Shown here piece by piece: positions 8,279-16,971 of a stretch of 64,000 bases of DNA. Both the position numbers and the translations under genes were made by a program. Each line of letters starts with the position of its first letter. Within the stretch, counting starts at the first letter, position 1. The stretch is from Paracandidimonas soli (GTDB lineage Bacteria > Pseudomonadota > Gammaproteobacteria > Burkholderiales > Burkholderiaceae_B). The stretch lies in contig NZ_SMBX01000008.1 in assembly GCF_004342005.1 (NCBI RefSeq), forward strand, positions 1 to 64,000. The letters run 5' to 3'. Under the pieces are notes generated by a model, which worked only from the letters and a program-made list of their open reading frames with translations, searched no databases and was not told the origin of the DNA.

Positions 8279-9262
8279 ATGCGATCCACATATAGGAAAC
8301 TGGCGGCAACCCTCATGTTGAGCGCCGGCTTTGCTGCCGGCGCTCCGGCAATGGCGCAAAGCTATCCGGACAAGCCCGTCACGATCATCGTGCCGTTCTC
8401 GCCCGGTGGCGGCGTCGACACCATGGGCCGGTTGCTGGCGGAAAAGCTGCGCGTCGTGCTCGACCAGAGCGTCATCGTGGAAAACAAGCCGGGCGCCAGC
8501 GGCATGCTGGGGGCGGCATTCGTGGCCCGGGCGCCCGCCGACGGCTACACGATCATGCTGGGATCGGCCGGCGAGACGGCGATCAACGCCTACGTCTACA
8601 AGGACAAGATGAACTACAAGCCGGAGGATCTGGTGCCGGTCAGCCTGGTCGCCCGGGTACCCAACGTGCTGATCGTCGGGCCTTCCGTCAAGGCCGGCAA
8701 TGTGGCGGAACTGGTGGCGCATGCCCGCGCCAATCCCGGCAAGGTCACGTATGCTTCCAGCGGAGTCGGCAATCCTCAGCATCTCAATGGTGAGCTGCTC
8801 GGAATCCTGGCGGATATCGATATGATCCATGTGCCGTATCGTGGCGCGTCCGGCCAACTGGCGGACGTGGCGGGAGGCAATGTGGACATGACGTTCGTGA
8901 GCTATGCCGCTGCGCTGCCTTTCATCGAGACCGGCAAGGTCAAGGCCCTGGCCGTGACATCGAAAGAGCGGACGGGCTTCGCCAAGGATATCCCCGCCAT
9001 TGCCGAAACCCAGGGGCTGGAGTCGTATTCGCTGTCCAACTGGTTTGGCGTGTTCGCGCCCAAGGGAACGCCCGCCCCCGTCGTGGATGCACTGAACAAG
9101 GCCATCGGCGAATCGCTGCAGGATCCTTCGCTGAAGGAACGACTGGTCGCGCAGGGCGGGGAAATCGACGTCATGACGGCGCAGCAATTCGCCGAGTTCG
9201 TCAAAGAGGAAAGCCAGCAATACAAGACCATCGTGGAGAAGGCCGGCATCGTGGCCGAATGA
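8279..9262 (+). CDS. Bug/TctC-family tripartite tricarboxylate transporter binding protein
   Basis: A 327-residue secreted substrate-binding protein. The signal peptide runs to about residue 27 (LAATLMLSAGFAAGAPAMAQ), followed by YPDKPVTIIVPFSPGGGVD, GASGMLGAAFVARAPADGYT and VPYRGASGQLADVAGG, all hallmarks of the Bug family that captures carboxylates in the periplasm. Start 8279 is preceded by AGAGAGGAG. No TctA/TctB membrane genes are nearby, as is usual for the many orphan Bug proteins of Alcaligenaceae. It is followed by the lactonase gene after 42 bases, and is divergent from the aconitase, suggesting a tricarboxylate-like ligand. Confidence 0.93.
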   Translation: MRSTYRKLAATLMLSAGFAAGAPAMAQSYPDKPVTIIVPFSPGGGVDTMGRLLAEKLRVVLDQSVIVENKPGASGMLGAAFVARAPADGYTIMLGSAGETAINAYVYKDKMNYKPEDLVPVSLVARVPNVLIVGPSVKAGNVAELVAHARANPGKVTYASSGVGNPQHLNGELLGILADIDMIHVPYRGASGQLADVAGGNVDMTFVSYAAALPFIETGKVKALAVTSKERTGFAKDIPAIAETQGLESYSLSNWFGVFAPKGTPAPVVDALNKAIGESLQDPSLKERLVAQGGEIDVMTAQQFAEFVKEESQQYKTIVEKAGIVAE

Positions 9263-9304
9263 GGCCGCCTGCCGCCGCGAAACGATATCGGGGGGGAAGG
9301 GAAT

Positions 9305-10348
9305 ATGTACGCATACGTAGGTTCGCGCACAACCAGGGAACGCCATGCCCGGGGCGAAGGGATCAGCGTCTATCGCTTCGATGCGAGGGATGCGTCGCTG
9401 GAACTGGCGCAGGTCGTGGGCGACCTGGTCAACCCTTCCTACCTTGCCGTCAATTCCCGCAGGGACAGGCTGTATACCGTGCACGGCGACCGGAGCGACA
9501 TCAGCGCGTTCGCCATCGACCGCGGGACGGGACGCCTGTCCCTGCTCAATACGCAGTCCACGCAGGGCCGGAATCCTGTGCATCTGGCGCTGGATCCGCA
9601 AGAGCGATACGTCGTGGTGTCCAACCACATCGGCGCCAGCCTGGCGGTTTTGCCGATCGCCGGGGATGGCTCCCTGCTGCCCTTGAGCCAGCTGGAGCCG
9701 CTGGAAGGAGAGCCGGGGCCGCACAGGGTCGAGCAGAAGCATGCCAAGCCGCACTTCAATCCTTTCGACCCGTCCGGCCGGTATGTGATCGTGCCAGACA
9801 AAGGGCTGGACCGGATTTTTTCTTTCCGTTTCGACGAGGGCAGGTTGCTGCCGGCTTCTTCGGTGGACAGCCGGGAAACGGCGGGGCCGCGGCATCTCGC
9901 CTTTCATCCAGGCCTGTCCATGGCGTATTGCGTCAACGAGCTGGATTCCACGGTGACGACGTACCGGTTCGATCCGGAGACCGGGGCGCTGCAGCCCTTG
10001 CAGATACTGTCCGCGCTGCCGCAGACCTATACCGGCAACAGCAGGGCGTCCGGAATCATCGTCGATGCGCAGGGGCGCTTCGTCTATGCCTCGAACCGGG
10101 GGTATGACAGCGTAGCCGTCTTCCGCGTAAGGCCCGAGGACGGGTGTCTCGAATTCCTGGGCGCCGAGCCCAGCCTCGGAAAGACGCCGCGCTTTATTAC
10201 CCTGACGCCCGACGGCCGCCATCTGTATGCCTTGAACGAGGATAGCGACACGATCGTGGCATTCGCCGTGGATAGTGATCAGGGGACGCTGAAGGCAACG
10301 GGGCGCAGCGTATCGTGCGGCAGTCCGGTTTGCATGGTGTTCGCCTGA
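9305..10348 (+). CDS. Seven-bladed beta-propeller lactonase (6-phosphogluconolactonase / cycloisomerase family)
   Basis: A 347-residue cytosolic protein starting MYAYVGSRTT. The repeated blade pattern is clear: LAVNSRRDRLYTVH, LALDPQERYVVVSNH, HFNPFDPSGRYVIVPDKG, LAFHPGLSMAYCVNELDSTVTTY, IIVDAQGRFVYASNRG and ITLTPDGRHLYALNEDSDTIVAF. These are typical of the YbhE/Pgl and 3-carboxymuconate cyclase family, which hydrolyses or forms lactones. A strong GGGGGGGAAGGG Shine-Dalgarno precedes it. It follows the Bug gene, so it probably acts on a lactone made from the imported acid, rather than in the pentose phosphate pathway. Confidence 0.85.
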   Translation: MYAYVGSRTTRERHARGEGISVYRFDARDASLELAQVVGDLVNPSYLAVNSRRDRLYTVHGDRSDISAFAIDRGTGRLSLLNTQSTQGRNPVHLALDPQERYVVVSNHIGASLAVLPIAGDGSLLPLSQLEPLEGEPGPHRVEQKHAKPHFNPFDPSGRYVIVPDKGLDRIFSFRFDEGRLLPASSVDSRETAGPRHLAFHPGLSMAYCVNELDSTVTTYRFDPETGALQPLQILSALPQTYTGNSRASGIIVDAQGRFVYASNRGYDSVAVFRVRPEDGCLEFLGAEPSLGKTPRFITLTPDGRHLYALNEDSDTIVAFAVDSDQGTLKATGRSVSCGSPVCMVFA

Positions 10349-10389
10349 CGACGCGCCCAAGCGCAAGCCTCGCTGCTTGCGACGAGGTC
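10346..10389 (+). repeat. Dispersed hairpin repeat, copy 1
   Basis: Begins TGACGACGCGCCCAAGCGCA and continues AGCC into an imperfect hairpin CCTCG...CGAGG with loop CTTG. It lies directly on the stop codon of the lactonase gene, between convergent genes. The same head followed by a different hairpin occurs at 12132-12176 (minus strand), 20253-20295, 34223-34265 and 46873-46917. Confidence 0.7.
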
Positions 10390-10427
10390 GGCATCCTGGC
10401 CTTGCCGCCCGCCGGGCATTGCATCCT

Positions 10428-12077
10428 CTATACGGGCCAGGCGCGCTCGATGATGGCTTCCAGCGCCAGTCCGGATGGCAGCGTTCCCGCGATGCCGGGC
10501 GATTCCCCCGGGAAACGGCTGGCGATGAACGCATCCGCGCTGGCCTGCGGCGCATGCCGGCGCATCAGCAGGGCCTGGGCCAGCAGGACCAGCAGGCCGG
10601 CGATGCGCCGGGCATTGCATTCCTGTTCCTGCTGCGTCGAGCGCAGCGCCTGCCGCAGCCACTGGAATTTATCCGTCAATTGCGTATCGCTTGCGCAGAG
10701 CTGCTGGAGATCGGACAGCAGCCGCCCGGCGGCCTCCGGCTCACGCTGGATGGCGCGCAGCACGTCCAGCGCCATGATGTTGCCCGAGCCTTCCCAGATG
10801 GAGTTGACGGGTGTTTCGCGCAGCAGGCGCGGCATGACGCATTCCTCTACATAGCCGTTGCCGCCCAGTGTTTCCATGGCTTCGGCGCAATAGGCGATGG
10901 CGCGTTTGCAGAGCCACAGCTTGGCCGCCGGCGTCATGATGCGGGCATAGGCCTGGTCCAGCCTGTTGTCATCGCTGTGCTCGAAGGCCTGCGCCAGGCG
11001 CATCATTAGCAGGGTGGCGGCTTCGCTTTCCAGCGCGAGATCGGCCAGCACGTTTCGCATCAGGGGTTTGTCGACGAGCGCGCCGCCGAAGGCCTGCCTG
11101 TGGCGGCAATGATGGATGGCCTGGCTCAGGGCCTGTCGCATGAGCCCGGTGGATCCCATGACGCAGTTCAGGCGGGTATGCGCGGCCATCCGGATGATGG
11201 TGCGTATGCCCTGGCCTTCTTCTCCGATCAGTATGCCCCAGGCATCCTGGAACTCCACTTCGCCGCTGGCGTTGGAGCGGTTCCCCAGCTTGTCCTTGAG
11301 GCGCTGGATGCGAATGGCGTTGCGGCTGCCGTCGGGCAGGAAGCGCGGCACGTAGAAGCAGGAGATGCGCTCGGCTCCTTCACGCGCCACGACCAGGTGC
11401 GCATCGCTGGCGGGGGCGGAGAAAAACCATTTGTGTCCTGTCAGCGCGTAGGCCTGGCCGCGCCCGGCCGCTGCAATAGGCGTGGCGACCGTCTGGTTGC
11501 TGCGCACGTCGGACCCGCCCTGCTTCTCCGTCATGCCCATGCCGATCAGCAGCGAGCCTTTGCCGGGGATGGGGACATCGCGGGCATCGTATGTGCGCGA
11601 GTACAGGCCCGGCCGGAGATCGGCAAACAGTTCCGGCTCTTCGCGCAGCAAGGCAATGGATGCGAACGTCATGGAAGCGGGGCATTGCGAACCGGCCTCG
11701 ATCTGGCCGTGCATGGAGAAGCCAGCGGCGTAGGCGGACCACGCGCCGGGCTCGGAATCGGAGAAGGGCTGGGAGACCAGCCCCTGCTCGCGCAGCAGCC
11801 GCATCATGTGGTGCCAGCCGGGGTGATAGTGGATGCTGTCTATGCGATGGCCCTGCGGGTCATGGGTACGCAGCTCGGGAGGGTGACGGTTGGCGTCGTC
11901 CGCGGCCTGCAGGGTTTCCTGCCGCCCTAGCGTTGCGCCGTAGCGGGAAAGCGCTTCGTCGCGGGCGCGGGAGCAATGCCGCTGTACGGCTTCGCGCAAG
12001 GCGAGATCGCGCTGGTAGAGGTTGTAGTCAGCCAGGTCGGGCGCGACGTTGAAGACGCGGTGTGTAGTCCAGGGCAT
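10428..12077 (-). CDS. aidB: Acyl-CoA dehydrogenase, AidB-like
   Basis: A 549-residue flavoprotein of the AidB branch, longer than ordinary acyl-CoA dehydrogenases (about 390). It opens TTHRVFNVAPDLADYNLY, an AidB-type N-terminus, and has the FAD-binding GMGMTEKQGGSDVRSNQT and KWFFSAPASDAHLV regions and ETLGGNGYVEECVMPRLLRE. The catalytic-glutamate region is WEGSGNIMALDVLR. E. coli AidB is a tetrameric DNA-associated flavoprotein induced by alkylation damage; other homologues act as isovaleryl-CoA-type dehydrogenases, so the in vivo role is uncertain. Monocistronic, convergent with the lactonase. Confidence 0.9.
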   Translation of the reverse strand: MPWTTHRVFNVAPDLADYNLYQRDLALREAVQRHCSRARDEALSRYGATLGRQETLQAADDANRHPPELRTHDPQGHRIDSIHYHPGWHHMMRLLREQGLVSQPFSDSEPGAWSAYAAGFSMHGQIEAGSQCPASMTFASIALLREEPELFADLRPGLYSRTYDARDVPIPGKGSLLIGMGMTEKQGGSDVRSNQTVATPIAAAGRGQAYALTGHKWFFSAPASDAHLVVAREGAERISCFYVPRFLPDGSRNAIRIQRLKDKLGNRSNASGEVEFQDAWGILIGEEGQGIRTIIRMAAHTRLNCVMGSTGLMRQALSQAIHHCRHRQAFGGALVDKPLMRNVLADLALESEAATLLMMRLAQAFEHSDDNRLDQAYARIMTPAAKLWLCKRAIAYCAEAMETLGGNGYVEECVMPRLLRETPVNSIWEGSGNIMALDVLRAIQREPEAAGRLLSDLQQLCASDTQLTDKFQWLRQALRSTQQEQECNARRIAGLLVLLAQALLMRRHAPQASADAFIASRFPGESPGIAGTLPSGLALEAIIERAWPV

Positions 12078-12131
12078 GTCGACTCCTTGAAGAAGCGTGG
12101 AAACATGCTGCCTGCTTATTACTGTACGGCG

Positions 12132-12176
12132 TATCCGGCATTTATGCCAGCCGGCCTGCGCTTTGGCGCGTGGTCA
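12132..12176 (-). repeat. Dispersed hairpin repeat, copy 2 (minus strand)
   Basis: On the minus strand TGACCACGCGCCAAAGCGCA starts at 12176 and is followed by GGCC and a short hairpin around CCGGCTGGCATAAATGCCGG. It sits 38 bases downstream of the ampD stop codon and upstream of the AidB-like gene. Same head as the copies at 10346, 20253, 34223 and 46873. Confidence 0.65.
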
Positions 12177-12213
12177 TGCGCCGCCTGCGGCCAGCGCCTG
12201 GATCATGCCAGGG

Positions 12214-12831
12214 TCACACAGGAGGCATCAGCCGCCTGGGCCAGCCGCTCATCCGCATGTAGCGGTTCCAGTCGAAGCACGGGCCGGGGTCCGTCTTGCG
12301 GACGGGGGCGATGTGTTCGTGGCCGCGCACGGCGCGCAGGGGATAGCGCTGGCGCAATGTCTGCGTCAGGTTTTGCAGCGTCAGGTATTGCGCATCCTCG
12401 AACGGCAGCGTGTCGGTGCCTTCCAGTTCGATGCCGATGGAAAAGTCGTTGCAGCGCTCACGGTGCTCGAATGACGAAACGCCCGCATGCCATGCGCGCT
12501 GCTCGGTGGATACGTACTGCACGATGCTTCCGTCCCTGCGGATGAGGAAGTGCGCGGAGACATGCAGGCCGCGCAGCCGTTCCAGCCAGGGGTGGGAGCC
12601 GTAGTCCAGCCGGTTCAGGAACAGGTCGGTGATTTCCGGTCCGCCGAATATGCCGGGCGGCAGGCTGATATTGTGGATGACGAGCAGGCAGGTGTCGGTA
12701 TCCGCCGGGCGCTGGTCGAAGTTGGGCGAAGGCGCGATGCGGATGCCTGCTGCAGGCATGAGCCAGCCTTGGCGATCCAGCCGGCAGACGGGGGCGCAGG
12801 GCTCGGGAGCTTCCTTCGCGCCTGCGATCAT
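12214..12831 (-). CDS. ampD: 1,6-anhydro-N-acetylmuramyl-L-alanine amidase AmpD
   Basis: A 205-residue cytosolic zinc amidase that removes the peptide from anhydro-muropeptides during cell-wall recycling; its loss often derepresses AmpC beta-lactamase where AmpR/AmpC exist. Zinc ligands fit the family: His53 in LLVIHN, and the His and Asp of VRGHEHIAPVRKTDPGPCFDW near the C-terminus. The amidase core SAHFLIRRDGSIVQYVS and RAWHAGVS is intact. Start 12831 is chosen because its ATG overlaps the upstream gene's TGA (ATGA), indicating translational coupling. The in-frame extension to 12930 would overlap that gene heavily. Confidence 0.95.
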   Translation of the reverse strand: MIAGAKEAPEPCAPVCRLDRQGWLMPAAGIRIAPSPNFDQRPADTDTCLLVIHNISLPPGIFGGPEITDLFLNRLDYGSHPWLERLRGLHVSAHFLIRRDGSIVQYVSTEQRAWHAGVSSFEHRERCNDFSIGIELEGTDTLPFEDAQYLTLQNLTQTLRQRYPLRAVRGHEHIAPVRKTDPGPCFDWNRYMRMSGWPRRLMPPV

Positions 12832-13079
12832 TGCTTCATGCCCAGCCTGGCGTGATCCTGGCTGCACCATGTCTGGCCATCGCTGAGGATGGCTTCGGAG
12901 CGTGGCAGGTGGATGCCGCAATGCGCGCATCGCACCATGGATTCAGCCTGGCGCTTGTCGTTTTTCCCGCGTGGCGCCGGGCGTTTTTCGGTCGGGGGCG
13001 TCATCTGGCTGCGCACCAGCAGCCGGGCGGCGAACAGGGCGAACAGGATGACCAGGAACCAGAAAATGAGTTTGCCCAC
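12828..13079 (-). CDS. PP0621-like small membrane-anchored zinc-ribbon protein
   Basis: An 83-residue protein. A single N-terminal membrane helix (LIFWFLVILFALFAARLLV) is followed by a charged linker and a C-terminal metal-binding motif RCAHCGIHLPRSEA...WCSQDH. Such proteins are conserved between ypjD-like and ampD genes in betaproteobacteria, but no function is established. It sits in a tight three-gene unit: 2 bases after the ypjD-like gene and overlapping ampD by 4 bases. Confidence 0.8.
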   Translation of the reverse strand: MGKLIFWFLVILFALFAARLLVRSQMTPPTEKRPAPRGKNDKRQAESMVRCAHCGIHLPRSEAILSDGQTWCSQDHARLGMKQ

Positions 13080-13081
13080 GT

Positions 13082-13927
13082 TCAGCTCCGGTGCAGGATG
13101 ACTTCAAGCACGAACCGCGTGCCGGTATAGGCCAGCAGCAGGAAGGCGAAACCCGCCAGCGTCCAGCGCAGGGCGATGCGGCCGCGCCAGCCGCGCACGT
13201 GGCGGCCGAGCAGCAGCACGCCGAAAGTCAGCCAGGAGAGCAGCGTGAAGATGGTCTTGTGATCCAGCGGGAAGGGAATGCCGCTGAGCTGGATGGAGGC
13301 GATGGCGCCGCTGAGGACGGCCAGCGACAATACGATGAAGCCGGCCAGGATCAGGCGGAACAGCAGGCGTTCCTGGACCAGCAGCGGGGGCATGGTGTCG
13401 AGTGCGCGATTGAGCAGGCTGCGGTTGTCGGCGTCCTGCACGGGACGGTGCAACTGGCGGTCGAGCGCGGTCATCAGCATGGCCTGCAGGGCGGCGACCG
13501 TGATCAGGCCGTAGGCGGCCAGGGCGATGATCAGGTGCATGCGCAGCCATTCGTCGCTGGCGTGGGCTACCATGATGCCCTGTGGAAAGATAGTGACCAT
13601 GGCGGTGGAGATGGCGGCGGCCGGCAGCAGCAACAGCAGCATGCTCTCGATGCGCAGCACCAGGTTTTCCAGCCAGAACACGATCAGCCCCATCCAGACG
13701 GCGGCGGAAAGCGCCAGCGCCCAGCCCAGGTACAGGCGCGGCCCCTGCAGGATGGCCTGGTGCAGGCCGATGCCGTGCAGGATGATGGCCACGAGCAGCA
13801 GCAGCTTGCAGGAGCGGAGGGCGATGGCGGAGTCTTGCACGGGATGCGTCATTGGGCGCCAGATGACGGCGGCAAGCGCGGCATATGCCAATGTGGCCAG
13901 CAAGTGAAATACAATGCCTGAAGACAT
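13082..13927 (-). CDS. ypjD: Cytochrome c assembly (CcsA-like) inner-membrane protein, YpjD type
   Basis: A 281-residue polytopic inner-membrane protein with about eight hydrophobic segments. The region PQGIMVAHASDEWLRMHLIIALAAYGLI contains the conserved histidine of CcsA/HemX/YpjD proteins, related to haem handling in cytochrome c assembly; E. coli YpjD itself has no settled function. Start 13927 (MSSGIVFHLLATLAYAALAAV) places the first membrane helix at the N-terminus. The gene is divergent from ffh across 98 bases, a conserved arrangement in proteobacteria. Confidence 0.88.
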   Translation of the reverse strand: MSSGIVFHLLATLAYAALAAVIWRPMTHPVQDSAIALRSCKLLLLVAIILHGIGLHQAILQGPRLYLGWALALSAAVWMGLIVFWLENLVLRIESMLLLLLPAAAISTAMVTIFPQGIMVAHASDEWLRMHLIIALAAYGLITVAALQAMLMTALDRQLHRPVQDADNRSLLNRALDTMPPLLVQERLLFRLILAGFIVLSLAVLSGAIASIQLSGIPFPLDHKTIFTLLSWLTFGVLLLGRHVRGWRGRIALRWTLAGFAFLLLAYTGTRFVLEVILHRS

Positions 13928-14025
13928 AGTCCTTGATGCGTCGAAATTTGGGCGGGCGGATTGCCGGCGCCGGTCAATTTTAGTCGCTCTTTGATGAACA
14001 ACCCAGTGTAAGCGAAACTCCAATC

Positions 14026-15444
14026 ATGTTCGATAACTTAACTCAACGGCTGTCGCGTGTCGTCAAGACCATGCGAGGCGAAGCCCGCCTGACGGAATCC
14101 AATACACAGGATATGTTACGCGAAGTTCGCATGGCGCTGCTGGAAGCGGACGTGGCGCTGCCTGTCGTGCGGGATTTCGTCGCCAGGGTCAAGGAAAAGG
14201 CGCTGGGCCAGGAAGTGGCGGGCAGCCTGAATCCGGGGCAGGCGTTGGTCGGCGTGGTGCACAAGGAACTGACCTCGCTCATGGGGGCGGACCTGGGCGA
14301 TGGCGCCAGCGAGCTGTCGCTGGCCACCCAGCCGCCCGCCGTCGTCCTGATGGCTGGCCTGCAGGGCGCGGGCAAGACCACGACGACAGGCAAGCTGGCC
14401 AAGTGGCTGGCCGAAGGCAACCATACCCACCATGGGCGCAAGTCGGGCAAGAAGAAGGTGCTGGTGGTCAGCGCCGACGTCTATCGTCCGGCCGCCATCG
14501 AGCAGCTGCGCACCGTGGCGGAGCAGGCGAAAGTCGATTTCCTGCCTTCGGACGCCAGCCAGAAGCCGCAGGACATCGCCGCGGCTGCGCTGGATCATGC
14601 CCGCCGCCATCACTATGACGTCCTGATGGTCGATACGGCCGGCCGCCTGGGTATCGACGAAGCCATGATGCAGGAAATCCGCAGCCTGCACGACCTGCTC
14701 AAGCCCATCGAAACCCTGTTCGTGGTCGATGCCATGCAGGGCCAGGACGCGGTAAACGTGGCCAAGGCCTTCGGCGAGGCGCTGCCGCTGACCGGCGTGG
14801 TGCTGACCAAGCTGGACGGCGATTCGCGCGGAGGAGCGGCGCTGTCGGTGCGTCACGTCACGGGCAAGCCGCTGAAGTTCGTCGGCGTGTCGGAAAAGCT
14901 CGACGGCCTGGAACCCTTCCATCCGGAGCGCATGGCGCAGCGCGTGCTCGGCATGGGCGACATCGTATCGCTGGTGGAGCAGGCGCAGAAGAACATCGAC
15001 ATCGCCGAGGCGCAGAAGCTGGCCACGCGCATCAAGTCGGGTAACAAGTTCGACCTGAACGACTTCCGCGACCAGCTTCAGCAGGTCAAGAAGATGGGCG
15101 ACATGGGCTCGCTGCTGGAAAAGCTGCCGGCGCAGTTCGCCCAGGCGGCGGGACAGTTGCAGGGCGGCCAGGCGGAAAAGCAGTTGCGTCGCACCGAAGG
15201 CATCCTTAATTCCATGACGCCCGCAGAGCGCGCCAAGCCTGAGCTGCTGAAAGCCTCGCGCAAGCGCCGCATCGCGGCGGGCTCGGGCGTGCCGGTTCAG
15301 GAAGTCAACCGCATGCTGTCGCAGTTCGAGCAGATGCAGGGCATGATGAAGCAGATGAAGAAGGGCGGCATGGCGAAAATGATGCGCGCCATGGGCGGCC
15401 TGAAAGGCTTGGGCAAGGGCGGCTTCGGCGGCTTCACGCGCTGA
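14026..15444 (+). CDS. ffh: Signal recognition particle protein Ffh (SRP54)
   Basis: A 472-residue GTPase that binds 4.5S RNA and the signal sequences of nascent membrane proteins and docks with FtsY. N domain at residues 1-90; G domain with GLQGAGKTTTTGKLA (P-loop), VLMVDTAGRLG, TKLDGDSRGGAALS and the GVSEKLDGLEPFHP closing motif; the methionine-rich M domain runs from about 325 (KKMGDMGSLLEKLP...MQGMMKQMKKGGMAKMMRA). Length and order are normal. Start 14026 (MFDNLTQRLSRVVKTM) matches the family. Essential core gene with its own terminator-like hairpin downstream. Confidence 0.98.
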   Translation: MFDNLTQRLSRVVKTMRGEARLTESNTQDMLREVRMALLEADVALPVVRDFVARVKEKALGQEVAGSLNPGQALVGVVHKELTSLMGADLGDGASELSLATQPPAVVLMAGLQGAGKTTTTGKLAKWLAEGNHTHHGRKSGKKKVLVVSADVYRPAAIEQLRTVAEQAKVDFLPSDASQKPQDIAAAALDHARRHHYDVLMVDTAGRLGIDEAMMQEIRSLHDLLKPIETLFVVDAMQGQDAVNVAKAFGEALPLTGVVLTKLDGDSRGGAALSVRHVTGKPLKFVGVSEKLDGLEPFHPERMAQRVLGMGDIVSLVEQAQKNIDIAEAQKLATRIKSGNKFDLNDFRDQLQQVKKMGDMGSLLEKLPAQFAQAAGQLQGGQAEKQLRRTEGILNSMTPAERAKPELLKASRKRRIAAGSGVPVQEVNRMLSQFEQMQGMMKQMKKGGMAKMMRAMGGLKGLGKGGFGGFTR

Positions 15445-15463
15445 GCCGATGCCGTCGCGAAGC

Positions 15464-15490
15464 GCTCCGGCCTGAAGGCTGGAGCCGTTT
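15464..15490 (+). terminator. Terminator-like hairpin after ffh
   Basis: GCTCCGGCC and GGCTGGAGC form a nine-base stem with one G-T pair around TGAA, followed by CGTTT. It starts 20 bases after the ffh stop and lies between convergent genes. The T-tract is short, so efficiency is uncertain. Related hairpins of the form GCTCC-TTCAGGC-GGAG occur at 46970-46992. Confidence 0.6.
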
Positions 15491-15539
15491 CACTTCGCTT
15501 CCTGGTCCTTTGGCATGTGCCCTGGCAGACGCCGGCGAC

Positions 15540-16316
15540 TCAGGCGCAGGCTTGCTCCAGGCTTGCCACGTTCGCTCCCGATGCTACGGCGGCGAATTTT
15601 TTCAGCAGGCCCGCCGCATCCGGCGTATCCCTGACGGCGGATGCCAGGGCGTCGGCCTGATCCTGGCTTGCGACGCGTCTGGCTATGTATTCGCGCATTA
15701 TTGCCGCAGAAAACTCCGGATGAAACTGGAACCCCCAGGCGCATGTTCCCGCGCGGAATGCCTGGTTGGGCTCATGCCGGCTGCTCGCCAGGCGCACTGC
15801 TCCGGGAGGCAGCTTCAGCACGGATTGGGAATGAGTCATTTGCGCGGGGAAGATCGGCGGAGTCGCCGTGAACAATGGATCCTGGCCGGCCGCATCGGCC
15901 AGCGCGATGTCTTCTGTACCGATTTCCATGCCCTCCCGCCGATAATCCACACGTCCGCCAAGCGCATGCGCCAGCAATTGATGGCCATAGCAGATTCCGA
16001 GGACGGGGGTGTGCGCTTCCACGCATGCGCGCAGCCATGCCGCGAGCCGTTCGCTCCAGGGTTCCCGGTCGGTCACCATCGCAGAGGATCCGCTGACGAC
16101 CACGCCTGCAATGTCCGATAGGTGCGGGAATGCCGGCATCTCGCGCGCATCCATGCGCAGGACGGGCCGCTGCCGCCCCAGGCCGGCGGAGATCCAGTCG
16201 TCGAAATCGCCTGCCGAACGACGGAGATCGGGAAATGTATTGCCCACCTGCATGATCAGTATCGGCTTGCTTGCGGTGCGTGCGTTGGTCGTGGAGGCGT
16301 CTGGCATGAGGTGCAT
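15540..16316 (-). CDS. Class I glutamine amidotransferase domain protein (GMP synthase-like)
   Basis: A 258-residue free-standing type 1 glutamine amidotransferase. The nucleophile motif is VLGICYGHQLLAHALGG, the partner His-Glu is in WGFQFHPEFSAA, and GVVVSGSSAMVTD is the oxyanion-side loop. Stand-alone proteins of this family deaminate glutamine or hydrolyse gamma-glutamyl compounds such as those of putrescine or glucosinolates; the sequence does not say which. No synthase partner lies beside it. Start 16316 gives a short polar N-terminus; 16307 is an alternative. The 3' end is convergent with ffh. Confidence 0.85.
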   Translation of the reverse strand: MHLMPDASTTNARTASKPILIMQVGNTFPDLRRSAGDFDDWISAGLGRQRPVLRMDAREMPAFPHLSDIAGVVVSGSSAMVTDREPWSERLAAWLRACVEAHTPVLGICYGHQLLAHALGGRVDYRREGMEIGTEDIALADAAGQDPLFTATPPIFPAQMTHSQSVLKLPPGAVRLASSRHEPNQAFRAGTCAWGFQFHPEFSAAIMREYIARRVASQDQADALASAVRDTPDAAGLLKKFAAVASGANVASLEQACA

Positions 16317-16450
16317 CTCGTGGAATCAGCGCGGGAGCGGCTGGGTCTTGTTTGCATGGCTTGAGCTTGTATTCTAGCCAGCCTGATTGCACTTTATGCG
16401 GGTCTGCACCAATATGGCGCGGTAATGAGGGGCCCGCCTGCCGATCGCAC

Positions 16451-16486
16451 AAAAAACGGGCTGGTGCACCAAGTGCATCAGCCCGC
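16451..16486 (-). terminator. Rho-independent terminator for the BON-LysM gene
   Basis: On the minus strand CGGGCTGATGCAC and GTGCACCAGCCCG form a 13-base stem with one internal T-C mismatch and a three-base TTG loop, followed by TTTTTT at 16456-16451. It lies about 40 bases past the stop codon of the gene at 16525-16971. Confidence 0.93.
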
Positions 16487-16524
16487 TTGAAGACCTACGG
16501 AGTCTTACAGGTAAAGAGGTTTGC

Positions 16525-16971
16525 TCAGTTCAGCGGAGGAATACGCAGAACCTGGCCGGGGTAGATCTTGTCCGGATGGCTGAGCATGGGAGTGTTGGCC
16601 TCGAAGATTTGCGTGTACTTGGCGCCCTGGCCCTTGCCGTAATGGACTTCGGCAATCTTCCACAGCGTGTCGCCCTTTTGTACCGTGTACATCACGGCTT
16701 CGGGAGCGGCTTGTTCGACTTCCAGCTTGTTTTCCACCGAAGCCACACCGACTGTATTGCCCAGCGCAAGAACGATTTTCTCGGCTTCTTCCGTGGACTT
16801 GGCCTTGCCCGATACCGTCACCTTGTCGCCATCGACGGTGATGGTCAGGTTGTCCGCCGACAGTGCGTGCTTGGCAAGTTCCTTTTGCAGTTCATCGGGG
16901 GTGGCTGCCTGGGCCTCGCTGGCGCCGAACAGTTTTTCACCTACGTTTTTCAGAAAGCTGATAAGGCTCAT
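16525..16971 (-). CDS. kbp: BON-LysM protein, Kbp/YgaU-like
   Basis: A 148-residue two-domain protein. The BON domain spans about residues 25-85 (LQKELAKHALSADNLTITVDGDKVTVSGKA...GNTVGVASVENKLEV) and the C-terminal LysM about residues 95-147 (YTVQKGDTLWKIAEVHYGKG...ANTPMLSHPDKIYPGQVLRIP). E. coli Kbp (YgaU) has this architecture and is a cytoplasmic potassium-binding, stress-induced protein; the absence of a signal peptide here agrees. Start 16971 (MSLISFLKNVGEKLFG) has an AGAGAA tract upstream. Monocistronic. Confidence 0.92.
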   Translation of the reverse strand: MSLISFLKNVGEKLFGASEAQAATPDELQKELAKHALSADNLTITVDGDKVTVSGKAKSTEEAEKIVLALGNTVGVASVENKLEVEQAAPEAVMYTVQKGDTLWKIAEVHYGKGQGAKYTQIFEANTPMLSHPDKIYPGQVLRIPPLN

